Positions 8,401 through 18,487 of a stretch of DNA of 64,000 bases are shown piece by piece. Every line of letters starts with the position of its first letter. The stretch's first letter is position 1. A model generated the notes under the pieces. It worked only from the letters and a program-made list of their open reading frames with translations. It had not been told where the DNA came from and did no database searches. The DNA is from Hyphomicrobiales bacterium (GTDB taxonomy: Bacteria > Pseudomonadota > Alphaproteobacteria > Rhizobiales > Rhizobiaceae): the NCBI GenBank assembly GCA_900473185.1, contig UCKU01000013.1, positions 248,001 to 312,000 of the forward strand. Direction: 5' to 3'. The translations under genes and the position numbers were made by a program.

Positions 8401-8601
8401 TCAGCGGTGGCAAGCCGACGCCCCTTTTTGCGGCTTGCCAAAGCCACCGCCGGTGCGCGTCGTCATCAAGACGGCGTCGCCGGCGGCGAGCATCTCGAAG
8501 TCGTGGGAAGAAATATTTGGGAAATCGATGGGGATGCGCGCGCTCGTCACGTCGCAAGGGCTGCCGCCTGTTGAGAGCGGCAGCCCGTCTGGGAACAGGG
8601 C
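8401..8601 (-). pseudogene. Possible 3' remnant, weakly hydantoinase B/oxoprolinase-like
   Basis: The minus strand here is open for 66 codons after a TAA and reads as ordinary protein. It has 'LPLSTGGSPCDVTSARI' and then 'LAAGDAVLMTTRTGGGFGKP', ending in TGA at 8401. The 'GD.v...T.GGG.G.P' pattern recalls the C-terminus of hydantoinase B/oxoprolinase proteins. No start codon or ribosome-binding site precedes it, and the frame upstream of the TAA is not protein-like. I read it as a decayed gene tail. The family assignment is weak, and chance cannot be excluded. Confidence 0.25.
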
Positions 8602-8644
8602 TTATCCCCAGTGCCGATCGGGCCTTGTAGGGCCAGCGGTCAGA

Positions 8645-8860
8645 TCAGCCGAAGCAGGGCATCGCCGGCAGATTGGCGCGGCTGGCAAAGGACCCGATCA
8701 TTTCGCTCACCGTGGAGGGACGCGGCTCGCGTTTGTGTGCGGCCGTCTCAAGGAGTTGCTTGAAGTCTTCAAGCTTCACGCCATCGGCGCGGAGCACCAT
8801 GGCGATCAGCGGGTCGCGAAGGGCTTCGGAAATGGTCAAATCTTCTCTGGTCTTTCTCAT
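8645..8860 (-). CDS. Small conserved-looking hypothetical protein
   Basis: A 71-residue soluble protein beginning MRKTREDLTISEALRDPLI. A strong AGGAGG lies 8 nt before the ATG. The sequence is largely helical and amphipathic, without membrane segments or cysteine pairs. Short proteins of this style are frequent in rhizobia, but I do not recognise a function. It is transcribed divergently from the TetR regulator, and the 130-nt gap holds two palindromes likely bound by that regulator. It may therefore be the TetR target. Confidence 0.7.
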   Translation of the reverse strand: MRKTREDLTISEALRDPLIAMVLRADGVKLEDFKQLLETAAHKREPRPSTVSEMIGSFASRANLPAMPCFG

Positions 8861-8946
8861 GGTACGGTCCTCCTTTCGTGGGCGGTCGCCCGTGTTCCAC
8901 TCCTGCTGTCAAGCGCTCCTGGCATTGACTTCTGCAAAGAGTGGTG

Positions 8947-8986
8947 TTACCGGTAAGTAACAATGCATTTGTTACCGATCGGTCAC
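8947..8986. promoter_or_regulatory. Paired TetR-type operators
   Basis: Two palindromes share the half-site TTACCG: TTACCGGTAA at 8947-8956 and GTTACCGATCGGTCAC at 8971-8986 (one mismatch). The second ends 4 nt before the TetR start codon. Their placement between the divergent tetR-type gene and the small gene at 8645-8860 suggests autorepression plus control of the small gene. Confidence 0.55.
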
Positions 8987-8990
8987 ATCG

Positions 8991-9614
8991 ATGTCAAGGA
9001 CTTCGTCCGCGAAAAAATCAGAATCATTGAATGAAATCTCCGCAGCTGCTTCAGACGATCGAATCCCCCCGCGGGAGCGTATTGTCTCGACCGCTTCGGA
9101 GCTTTTCCGTGAACGCGGCATTCGTGGCATCGGCGTCGATGCCATTGCGGATGCGGCTGCCACCAACAAGATGACCCTCTACCGGCATTTTGGCTCCAAG
9201 GACGAGCTGGTCTGCGAAACGCTGCGCCGCGCTTCCGAAAAGGCCGAGAAGATCTGGCGCGATCTCGAAGCTGCCCATCCCGGCGACGCGCGCGGCCAGC
9301 TGCTTGCTTGGGTCGAGGATCGGGCTCACTGTCTGAACGGCGAGCCCGCAGGTTGCGATCTCGCCAATGCCGCGATCGAATTGAAGGGCGAAGGCCATCC
9401 GGCGCACGAGTTGATCGAGCGCCACAAGGCGATGCAGCGCAACCGTCTTGCGGCACTTTGCGTGGCTGCCGGCGCGCGCGAGCCGGAACTTCTTGCCGAC
9501 ACGCTGACGCTCCTGCTCGAAGGCGCGCGCGTTACCCGCCAGGCCATGACGGACGGTGGCTGTTCCTGCCATTTCGAAAAAGCTTGCAACGTGGCGATTT
9601 CCGCCTTCGGCTGA
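8991..9614 (+). CDS. TetR/AcrR-family transcriptional regulator
   Basis: A 207-residue repressor-type protein. The N-terminal helix-turn-helix is at about residues 28-75 (IVSTASELFRERGIRGIGVDAIADAAATNKMTLYRHFGSKDEL in the usual spacing), and a helical ligand-binding domain follows. The C-terminal part has cysteines in 'GGCSCHFEKAC', which could sense redox or electrophiles, but this is speculation. There is no clear Shine-Dalgarno before the ATG at 8991, and operator-like palindromes abut the start, so the transcript may have a very short leader. Confidence 0.88.
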   Translation: MSRTSSAKKSESLNEISAAASDDRIPPRERIVSTASELFRERGIRGIGVDAIADAAATNKMTLYRHFGSKDELVCETLRRASEKAEKIWRDLEAAHPGDARGQLLAWVEDRAHCLNGEPAGCDLANAAIELKGEGHPAHELIERHKAMQRNRLAALCVAAGAREPELLADTLTLLLEGARVTRQAMTDGGCSCHFEKACNVAISAFG

Positions 9615-9641
9615 TATTGACGCGGCCAGGGAACCCAGGCT

Positions 9642-9666
9642 GGAACCTTGGAGTAGCATAGCCGTT
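9642..9666 (+). promoter_or_regulatory. σEcfG (general stress) promoter
   Basis: The -35 element GGAAC (9642-9646) and the -10 element CGTT (9663-9666) are separated by exactly 16 nt, the alphaproteobacterial EcfG consensus. The start of the small gene at 9699 is 33 nt downstream of CGTT. General-stress control of that gene is inferred. Confidence 0.65.
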
Positions 9667-9698
9667 TCTGCTGATCTGGGAGCAATCTGGAGGCAGAG

Positions 9699-9884
9699 AT
9701 GAATTACACTTATCTCCGACGCCTGTATGCGAGACGTGCCGAGCTTGAAGCCAAGCTTGAATTGCACGACGCACGTTATTGCTTTGGCGAAGAGGAAGTA
9801 GACGACGGGACGGAAAACGATTTGAAACAGCGCATCCAGGAAATCTCCGAGGAGATTGCGGCGCTGGAGTATTCTCCTGGCTAG
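9699..9884 (+). CDS. Small coiled-coil protein, probable general-stress gene
   Basis: A 61-residue acidic protein with heptad-like leucine/isoleucine spacing (LRRLYARRAELEAKLELHD, then LKQRIQEISEEIAALE), so probably a short helical hairpin or coiled coil. GGAGG precedes the ATG by a normal spacing, and a consensus σEcfG promoter lies just upstream. Its last 4 nt overlap the convergent DUF1810 gene. I recognise no family and its role is unknown. Confidence 0.65.
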   Translation: MNYTYLRRLYARRAELEAKLELHDARYCFGEEEVDDGTENDLKQRIQEISEEIAALEYSPG

Positions 9885-10321
9885 TCGTTGCCGGCGCTAA
9901 GGATGGAAATTGTCCGTTCGTCGAATTTCCCGTCGTAAAAATGATCGATCGTTTTGTGAAAGGGCGAGCCGTGATCGCTGACCGCGGCAAACAGCGTCAT
10001 GGACGAGCGCAGCTTCAGATCATCCGGGGACCCCATGATATCGTGAGCGCTGCGGTCATTGACGGAGAGGATTGCCTCGACACAGCGCAAAAGGCGGCTG
10101 CCGAGGATCGGATCAGCGAGATAGGCTGAGGCTTCCTCCGCGGAGCGAATGGCATATTTCTCTGCCATGGAAGACGTTCCGAGACCAGCGATTTGGGGGA
10201 AGATGAACCACATCCAGTGAGAGCGCTTGCGGCCGGCTTCCAGCTCCGCAAGAGCCTGTTTGTATATGCCGTTCTGCGCTTCGATGAAGCGGTGGAGGTC
10301 GTAGTCAACGTCACCGGCCAT
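9881..10321 (-). CDS. DUF1810 family protein
   Basis: A 146-residue cytoplasmic protein matching DUF1810 in length and signature. It opens with 'DLHRFIEAQNGIYKQALAEL', continues with 'GRKRSHWMWFIFPQIAGLG', and ends with 'KTIDHFYDGKFDERTI'. This family is widespread in bacteria, was once misannotated as calpastatin, and has no established reaction. It is convergent with the small gene at 9699. Confidence 0.85.
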   Translation of the reverse strand: MAGDVDYDLHRFIEAQNGIYKQALAELEAGRKRSHWMWFIFPQIAGLGTSSMAEKYAIRSAEEASAYLADPILGSRLLRCVEAILSVNDRSAHDIMGSPDDLKLRSSMTLFAAVSDHGSPFHKTIDHFYDGKFDERTISILSAGND

Positions 10322-10394
10322 GGCTCTTTCCCGTTCCTATGCTTCAGACGCACGTCAGACGAAAAATTCCATGCCCGGCGAAAATTGCTGGCTC

Positions 10395-10730
10395 TTAGCA
10401 GACCTTGTCTGCGTAGGGGCTCGTTTCACGGCAATGGCCGTAACGCTGGTGGTGCGACACCAGACTATCACCCGGAGGTGCCTGCTCTTCAATAGCCGAG
10501 GTCGTCATCGGATCGGTCGCTGATGTCTGTGCCGACGGTGCTGTGAAGCCTACAAAGCTTAGCAGTACGAGGGCGCCTACGACCACGATCCGCTCCAGGA
10601 CCGACAGCTTCTGTGCGCTGACGTGGTCGGCGTAGTCGCGTTCAGCTTCGCCGTAGCTCACGTCCTCCTTCACATGCTGGTGCACCATATCCTGGTGACC
10701 GGAGGTCCAAGTTTCAGATTGTGTCATTTC
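10395..10730 (-). CDS. Small membrane protein of unknown function
   Basis: A 111-residue protein with a hydrophilic, charged N-terminal half rich in histidine and glutamate (SGHQDMVHQHVKEDVSYGEA), one transmembrane helix (about residues 45-65, ERIVVVGALVLLSFVGF) and a short polar tail. The ATG at 10730 is chosen because AGGAGA lies 8 nt upstream; an in-frame ATG at 10748 lacks a site. No family is recognised. The 230-nt gap on its 5' side up to the amidase gene holds no gene. Confidence 0.6.
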   Translation of the reverse strand, partial: EMTQSETWTSGHQDMVHQHVKEDVSYGEAERDYADHVSAQKLSVLERIVVVGALVLLSFVGFTAPSAQTSATDPMTTSAIEEQAPPGDSLVSHHQRYGHCRETSPYADKVC

Positions 10731-10960
10731 AAGTCTCCTGCAATGCACCGGGATGCGGCTTGGGAAGGCAAGCTAATGGCGTGCCTATCCGCTTCCCGCG
10801 TGCAGCACCGCATGTGTGTCTTAACTGCGGTAAATTGAAGAGGGCTAAAGCAAACTCAGTGTTCACAAAATCGTACCAATCATCGTGAAAAGCCGTGCAA
10901 GGGCTGGTCCCGCGAAATGATAGGCGGTAAATCCTGTGTGATATCCACAGGACTCTCCCC

Positions 10961-12331
10961 ATGGCCCTTACTTTCGGTGCGATGTCTATCGCTCAGCTCT
11001 CCCTCCTCATCCAGAGCGGCAAGGCCGATCCGGTTGATGTCGCGGAGGCGATCTTCGACGGCATCGAGCAATATGCCGACAAGGCGGTCTTCACACTATT
11101 GTTGCGCGAGCGGGCGATGCGGGAAGCTCATGCTTCCTCGAAGCGTATCCGCGACGGTCGTTCGCTTGGTGCGCTCGACGGCATTCCGATCGCCTGGAAA
11201 GATCTTTTCGACATCGAGCGCATGGCAACCACGGCCGGTTCGGTGGTTCTGGCGGGCGATGCGCCTGCTAAACAGGACGCTGCGATCGTCGCAACGCTCA
11301 AGAATGCCGGCATGCTGGCCATCGGCCGTACCAATATGAGCGAATTTGCTTTCTCCGGCCTCGGCATCAATCCGCATTACGGCACGCCGGAAAACACTCA
11401 CAGCAAGGACGAGCCGCGTATTCCCGGTGGGTCGTCGTCCGGCGCCGGCGTGGCTGTTGCCGCAGGCCTTATACCGGTCGCGATGGGCACGGATACCGGC
11501 GGTTCGGTGCGTATTCCCGCCGCCCTGAACGGCATCGTCGGCTACAAGGCGACGCGCGGGCGCTATGCCATGGAAGGTGTCTATCCACTGGCTGCGAGCC
11601 TCGACTCGCTTGGCCCCCTCTGCCGTTCCGTGCAAGACGCCGTCTGGGTCGATGCTGCCATGCGCGGGTTGACGGCGCCGACAGTCACCCGGCAGTCGCT
11701 GAAGGGTGTGGAAATCGTCGTCCCCCGCAATATCGTGTTCGATGGCCTGGGTTCGGGCGTCGCCGAAGCCTTCGAGGGCGGAGTGGAGCGGTTGCGTAGC
11801 GCTGGCGCGCATATCAGTCCGATCAACATTCCGGCCTTTGAGGAAATCCTGGCACTGATGGCAAAACATGGTGCTCTCGTCACTGCCGAAGCCTTCGCTC
11901 TCCACCGGGAACGGCTTGCAGGGCCGGAGGCTGCGCGGATGGATCATCGTGTCGTCCTTCGCACGCGGCTCGGCGAGAAGACCAGCATGGCCGATTACAT
12001 CGCCATTCTTGCCGGGCGCACGCGGCTGATCGCCGAAGTCGATCGGCTTGTCGGCAACCGCTTCCTCGCCTTTCCTTCGGTCGCCCATGTGGCGCCACCG
12101 ATCGCAGCACTTGAGCGCGATGACGAACTTTTCTTCGCCGCGAACGTAAAGACGCTACGCAATACGGCGCTCGGCAATTTCCTGGACTGGTGCGGTGTTT
12201 CCATTCCCTGCGGCAAGGGCGAGGCGGATATGCCGGTCGGCTTCCTGCTGTCGGCGCCGGCAAACCGTGACGAAGCATTGCTTGCCGTTTCGCTGACGGC
12301 AGAAGCAGTCATTCGCGGCGACGGGATCTAG
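10961..12331 (+). CDS. Amidase-signature family amidase
   Basis: A 456-residue enzyme of the amidase-signature family, which hydrolyses carboxamides with a Ser-cisSer-Lys triad. The glycine/serine-rich core is visible (GGSSSGAGVAVAAG and DTGGSVRIPAALNG), and the catalytic lysine is probably in 'IPIAWKDLF'. No signal peptide. Length fits AtzE/AtzF-like or plant-amide-degrading amidases. It is followed after 70 nt by a TIM-barrel isomerase with its own ribosome-binding site, probably in the same operon. Substrate is unknown; GatA is unlikely because no gatC/gatB is nearby. Confidence 0.88.
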   Translation: MALTFGAMSIAQLSLLIQSGKADPVDVAEAIFDGIEQYADKAVFTLLLRERAMREAHASSKRIRDGRSLGALDGIPIAWKDLFDIERMATTAGSVVLAGDAPAKQDAAIVATLKNAGMLAIGRTNMSEFAFSGLGINPHYGTPENTHSKDEPRIPGGSSSGAGVAVAAGLIPVAMGTDTGGSVRIPAALNGIVGYKATRGRYAMEGVYPLAASLDSLGPLCRSVQDAVWVDAAMRGLTAPTVTRQSLKGVEIVVPRNIVFDGLGSGVAEAFEGGVERLRSAGAHISPINIPAFEEILALMAKHGALVTAEAFALHRERLAGPEAARMDHRVVLRTRLGEKTSMADYIAILAGRTRLIAEVDRLVGNRFLAFPSVAHVAPPIAALERDDELFFAANVKTLRNTALGNFLDWCGVSIPCGKGEADMPVGFLLSAPANRDEALLAVSLTAEAVIRGDGI

Positions 12332-12401
12332 GCGATTGCGGGCTTGATGCGGCGCGTCATTCTTGCCAAAGTCCTCGCGAGGAAACGGGAGGAGATGAAA
12401 G

Positions 12402-13258
12402 ATGCAGGCTTTACAGAACGGCCGGTTTGCGGTTTCCACATGGTCGCTTCACCGGATGCTGGGCGCAACCTATCCCTATAGTCCCGATCCGCAGAAAAGC
12501 GCGGCACGCCAGGAGCCCTATGGGGCAGGCACCGTGAGCCTGCTCGAAGTGCCGGGCATGCTCGCCGAACGCGGACTTGGCCGGCTGGAGGTCTGCTCGT
12601 TCCATCTGCCGAGCCTGGACGCCACCTATCTCGCCGAATTTCGCGATGCGCTGGAGGCCTCCAACATCCTTTTCCAGACGCTGCTCGTCGAGGATGGCGA
12701 TCCCAGCAATGCCGAGACGGCAGAACGTGACATAGGCTGGATTGCCGATTGGATCGATATCGCAAAGAAGCTCGGCGCCGAGCGCATCCGCGTCATCGCC
12801 GGCAAGCAGGCGCCGAATGAGGAAAACCTTACGCGTTCCGCGCGGCATCTGAAATGGCTCGCCGGGCAGGCGGAGGGAAGCGGCGTGCGTGTCGTCACCG
12901 AAAACTGGTTCGCCCTTCTGCCCTCACCGAAGGAAATGAACTGGCTGCTTGATGAACTCGACGGCAAGATCGGCCTCAATGGCGACCTCGGAAACTGGGC
13001 GGCACCGGCGAAATATGAGGGGCTGGTGAATATCATGCGCCGGGCCGAAATCTGCCATGCCAAGGCCGATTACAATGCCTCCGGGCTCGATGCCGCAGAT
13101 TACCGTCATTGCCTGGAAATGTGCGAAAAGGCCAGTTACGCCGGACCCTACACGCTGATCTACGACTCGCCGTTCTTTGCGGACGAGTGGGACGGCGTCC
13201 TGCTGCAGAAACGTTTCATTGAGGACTTCCTTGAAGGCGTTCCGGCGCGCCGCACAGC

Positions 13259-13262
<4 letters not shown>
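12402..13262 (+). CDS. Xylose-isomerase-like TIM-barrel protein (sugar phosphate isomerase/epimerase family)
   Basis: A 286-residue protein of the AP-endonuclease-2/xylose-isomerase-like fold. Metal-ligand candidates are the glutamate in 'VVTENWF', the aspartate in 'GLNGDLGNW', the histidine in 'ICHAKAD' and a late glutamate/aspartate. GGGAGGAG precedes the ATG. It probably shares an operon with the amidase upstream and overlaps the 3' end of the convergent AraC gene by 4 nt. Reaction unknown; the fold covers isomerases, epimerases and dehydratases. Confidence 0.75.
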
Positions 13263-15437
<2,175 letters not shown>

Positions 15438-15692
15438 CAGGATGCCGGCTGACTTCGCAGGCAAGCGCTCACCCGATGTCAGCGGAACGGATGCGTCCAC
15501 TGTGTGCTCGCATGGGGCTACAGTTGAAGCGCTATCCCGCGTCTCGATTTGATCCGCGCTGCCTCTTGTTGCATATTTTTTCCGTGTCTTGCCGCGCCCG
15601 ACATGCGCGTAGAAAATATCGCAACAATATCGTCGAGAATCTTGGTTGCCTGTGCAAGAACTTAACAGCCATGAAAGCAGGATCGCCAGTGG
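15438..15692. other. Intergenic stretch after pobA
   Basis: No gene with a start signal is visible here. The stretch is more AT-rich around 15560-15670 and leads into the short-chain dehydrogenase remnant at 15693. The promoter of the tartrate-dehydrogenase operon may lie in this region or in the remnant. Confidence 0.4.
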
Positions 15693-15818
15693 GGTGAAGC
15701 TGCAATGCATTCCTGAGGAGATCATGGTCGAGGAAGTGGCCAATGCCTGTTGCTCGCCTCCGACGACAGCCGCATGATTGCCAAGCAGATGCTGCTGATC
15801 AATGGCGGCCTCATCTGA
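15693..15818 (+). pseudogene. C-terminal remnant of a short-chain dehydrogenase/reductase
   Basis: Translation gives 'PEEIMVEEVANA', then, after a 1-nt frame shift near 15743, 'CLLLASDDSRMIAKQMLL' and 'INGGLI' before TGA. This is the typical end of a classical SDR (PEE..E.....FLASDDS..I..Q.L.vdGG). The front of the gene is missing. The remnant ends 17 nt before the tartrate-dehydrogenase start, so an SDR once headed or preceded this operon and was lost by deletion. Confidence 0.6.
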
Positions 15819-15834
15819 CTATTAAGGAGGTCCC

Positions 15835-16962
15835 ATGAACGCCAATAACAATACGCCGCTCCGTCGCTACCGCATCGCCTCCGTTCCCGGCGACGGCATT
15901 GGCCCAGAAGTCATCGCCGCCGGCCTCGAAGTGCTCGGAGTGCTGGCCGCCCGCAGCGGCGCTTTCGCACTCGACATCGACCACTATGACTGGGGCAGCG
16001 AGCGCTACCGCAAGACCGGTGCCTTCATGCCGGAGAATGCCCTGTCTCTGCTGAGGCAAGCCGACGCCATCTATTTCGGCGCCGTCGGCGCACCTGACGT
16101 GCCCGATCACGTGACGCTCTGGGGCCTGCGTCTGCCGATCTGCCAGCGTCTCGACCAGTACGCCAATATCCGCCCGACCCGCATCTTCCCCGGTGTGAAA
16201 AGCCCGCTCAGGGGGGTCGAGGAAGGTGATCTCGACTGGCTGATCGTGCGCGAGAATTCCGAGGGCGAATATTCCGGCCATGGCGGCCGCGCCCATGTCG
16301 GCCTGCCGGAGGAAGTGGCGACCGAAACCTCGATCTTCACGCGGCGCGGCGTCGAGCGCATCATGCGCTTTGCCTTCGGCGAGGCGCAGAAACGCCCTCG
16401 TAAGCTGCTGACGGTCGTCACCAAGTCCAACGCCCAGCGCCACGGCCTCGTGCTGTGGGATGAGATTGCCGCCGAGGTCGCCAAGGACTTTCCCGATGTG
16501 ACCTGGGACAAGGAACTGGTCGATGCCATGACCTTCCGCATGGTCGCAAAACCAAAGAGCATCGACACGGTCGTTGCGACCAACCTGCATGCCGATATTC
16601 TCTCTGACCTCGCGGCTGCGCTCGCCGGCTCGCTCGGCATCGCGCCGACGGGCAATGTCGATCCCGAACGCCGTTTCCCCTCGATGTTCGAGCCGATCCA
16701 TGGTTCGGCTTTCGATATTACCGGCAAGGGCATCGCCAACCCCGTCGCAAGTTTCTGGACGGCATCGCTGATGCTGGAACATCTGGGCGAGGCAGTTGCG
16801 GCAAAGATACTGATTTCAGCGGTGGAACAGGTCTGCGCTGCCGGCATTCTCACTCCAGATCTCGGCGGTGAGGCGACTACGGCGGATGTGACACGGGCTG
16901 TTTGCGAAGCGCTGCGGGGATCGAACTTCGCCCCCGATGACGAGAATATTCCGACCGTCTGA
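15835..16962 (+). CDS. Tartrate dehydrogenase/D-malate dehydrogenase family (β-decarboxylating)
   Basis: A 375-residue member of the isocitrate/isopropylmalate dehydrogenase family. It opens with GDGIGPEVIAAGLEVL. 'DHVTLWGLRLPICQRLDQYANIRP' is typical of tartrate dehydrogenase/decarboxylase and D-malate dehydrogenase (DmlA). 'ENSEGEYSGHGG' and the metal-binding aspartates in 'VVATNLHADILSDLAAAL' are intact. It oxidises a 2-hydroxy dicarboxylate with NAD+, often with decarboxylation. AAGGAGG precedes the ATG. It heads an operon with an aldehyde dehydrogenase and an HpaI-type aldolase, so its physiological substrate may be a related hydroxy acid. Confidence 0.85.
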   Translation: MNANNNTPLRRYRIASVPGDGIGPEVIAAGLEVLGVLAARSGAFALDIDHYDWGSERYRKTGAFMPENALSLLRQADAIYFGAVGAPDVPDHVTLWGLRLPICQRLDQYANIRPTRIFPGVKSPLRGVEEGDLDWLIVRENSEGEYSGHGGRAHVGLPEEVATETSIFTRRGVERIMRFAFGEAQKRPRKLLTVVTKSNAQRHGLVLWDEIAAEVAKDFPDVTWDKELVDAMTFRMVAKPKSIDTVVATNLHADILSDLAAALAGSLGIAPTGNVDPERRFPSMFEPIHGSAFDITGKGIANPVASFWTASLMLEHLGEAVAAKILISAVEQVCAAGILTPDLGGEATTADVTRAVCEALRGSNFAPDDENIPTV

Positions 16963-16998
16963 TCCCCGACAACCGCGTTTCAAGGAAGGTATCCAGTC

Positions 16999-18477
16999 AT
17001 GAGCAATAGACTTTCGGGCTACAAGCTCCGCCGTCCGGAGCTTTTTCGCGAAGCGAATTATGTTGGCGGCCAATGGGTGCAGGCCGATAGCGGCCGTACC
17101 TACGACGTGACCAATCCTGCAACCGGCGAGGTGATCGGAACCGTGCCGGCCATGAGTGCTGTCGAGACGAACCGCGCGATCGATGCCGCCTACAAGGCGC
17201 AAAAGGCATGGGCGGCACTGACTGCCGAGCAGCGCGCCAATCATCTCTGGAAGCTGGCAGAGCTGATGCACGAGAATCTCGAGGATCTGGCGGCGATCAT
17301 GACGATCGAGCAGGGCAAGCCACTCTCTGAAAGCCGTGGCGAGGTCGTCTATTCCGCAAGCTTCATCGAGTGGTTCGCTGAAGAGGCGAGGCGCGTCTAT
17401 GGTGACACGATCCCTTCGCCGGTTCCGGGCCGGCGCCTGATCGTGCAGAAGCAGCCGATCGGCGTCTTTGCGGCAATCACGCCGTGGAACTTCCCCTCGG
17501 CGATGATCACCCGTAAGGCCGGTCCCGGCTGGGCGGCAGGCTGCACCGGTGTCATCCGTCCGGCAAGCCAGACGCCCTATTCGGCGCTGGCGCTTGCCGT
17601 CATGGCTGAAGAGGCGGGCTTTCCGGCCGGTGTCTGCAACGTCATCACCGGCCCCTCGTCGGAAACCGGTCCTGCGATCACCGCCAGTCCGAAGGTGCGC
17701 AAGCTCACCTTCACCGGCAGCACGGCGGTCGGCGCCAAGCTGCTCGCCGAATGCGCGCCGACCATCAAGAAGACCAGTATGGAGCTTGGCGGCAATGCGC
17801 CTTTCATCGTCTTCGACGACGCCGATCTCGACGAGGCGGTCAAGGGCGCCATGGGCTCGAAGTTCCGCAATACCGGGCAGACATGCGTCTGCGCCAACCG
17901 TATTCTCGTACAGGACAGGGTGCATGACGCCTTTGCCGAAAAGCTCGCAGCCGCCGTTGCCAAACTGAAGCTCGGCGACGGCATGGAGGAGGGCGTCACC
18001 CTCGGCCCGTTGATCGATGAAGCTGCGCTCAAGAAGGTCGAGACGCATGTCGAGGATGCCGTCAGGCATGGCGCGAAGATCGTCTCCGGCGGCAAGCGTG
18101 ATCAGCGTGGCGGCAATTTCTACCTGCCCACCATTCTCTCGGATGTCTCCCGCGAGGCGGAAATCTTCTCGGATGAAACCTTCGGTCCGGTTGCCCCGCT
18201 TTTCCGCTTCAAGACGGAGGAAGAGGCGATCGAAATGGCCAATGACACGCCGTTCGGTCTTGCTGCCTATTTCTACGCTCGTGACGTCGGCCGCATCTTC
18301 CGGGTTGCCGAGGCTCTCGAATTCGGCATTGTCGGTATCAACGAGGGACTCATCTCGACGGCGGTCGCTCCTTTTGGCGGCATGAAGCAGTCCGGCATCG
18401 GCCGGGAAGGTTCGAAATACGGCATCGAAGAGTTCCTCGAGGTCAAATACATGGCCATTGGTGGCCTGGCGAACTGA
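16999..18477 (+). CDS. NAD(P)+-dependent succinate-semialdehyde dehydrogenase
   Basis: A 492-residue aldehyde dehydrogenase of the GabD/SSADH subfamily. The cofactor region contains 'TPWNFPSAMITRKAGP' and 'FTGSTAVGAKL', the general base glutamate is in 'MELGGNAPFIVF', and the catalytic cysteine is in 'NTGQTCVCANR'. It oxidises succinate semialdehyde to succinate. It lies between the tartrate-dehydrogenase-like gene and the HpaI-type aldolase in one operon. Since HpaI aldolases release pyruvate plus succinate semialdehyde from 4-hydroxy-2-oxoheptanedioate, it may remove the aldolase product. Other aldehydes are possible. Confidence 0.87.
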   Translation: MSNRLSGYKLRRPELFREANYVGGQWVQADSGRTYDVTNPATGEVIGTVPAMSAVETNRAIDAAYKAQKAWAALTAEQRANHLWKLAELMHENLEDLAAIMTIEQGKPLSESRGEVVYSASFIEWFAEEARRVYGDTIPSPVPGRRLIVQKQPIGVFAAITPWNFPSAMITRKAGPGWAAGCTGVIRPASQTPYSALALAVMAEEAGFPAGVCNVITGPSSETGPAITASPKVRKLTFTGSTAVGAKLLAECAPTIKKTSMELGGNAPFIVFDDADLDEAVKGAMGSKFRNTGQTCVCANRILVQDRVHDAFAEKLAAAVAKLKLGDGMEEGVTLGPLIDEAALKKVETHVEDAVRHGAKIVSGGKRDQRGGNFYLPTILSDVSREAEIFSDETFGPVAPLFRFKTEEEAIEMANDTPFGLAAYFYARDVGRIFRVAEALEFGIVGINEGLISTAVAPFGGMKQSGIGREGSKYGIEEFLEVKYMAIGGLAN

Positions 18478-18487
18478 GGAGAATGCC

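Noticed and set aside
8276..8956. 226-codon plus-strand frame
   Set aside because: It runs through the small minus-strand gene at 8645-8860, which has a strong ribosome-binding site. The plus-strand product has no domain pattern.
11096..12088. 330-codon minus-strand frame
   Set aside because: Antisense to the amidase, whose signature residues are clear.
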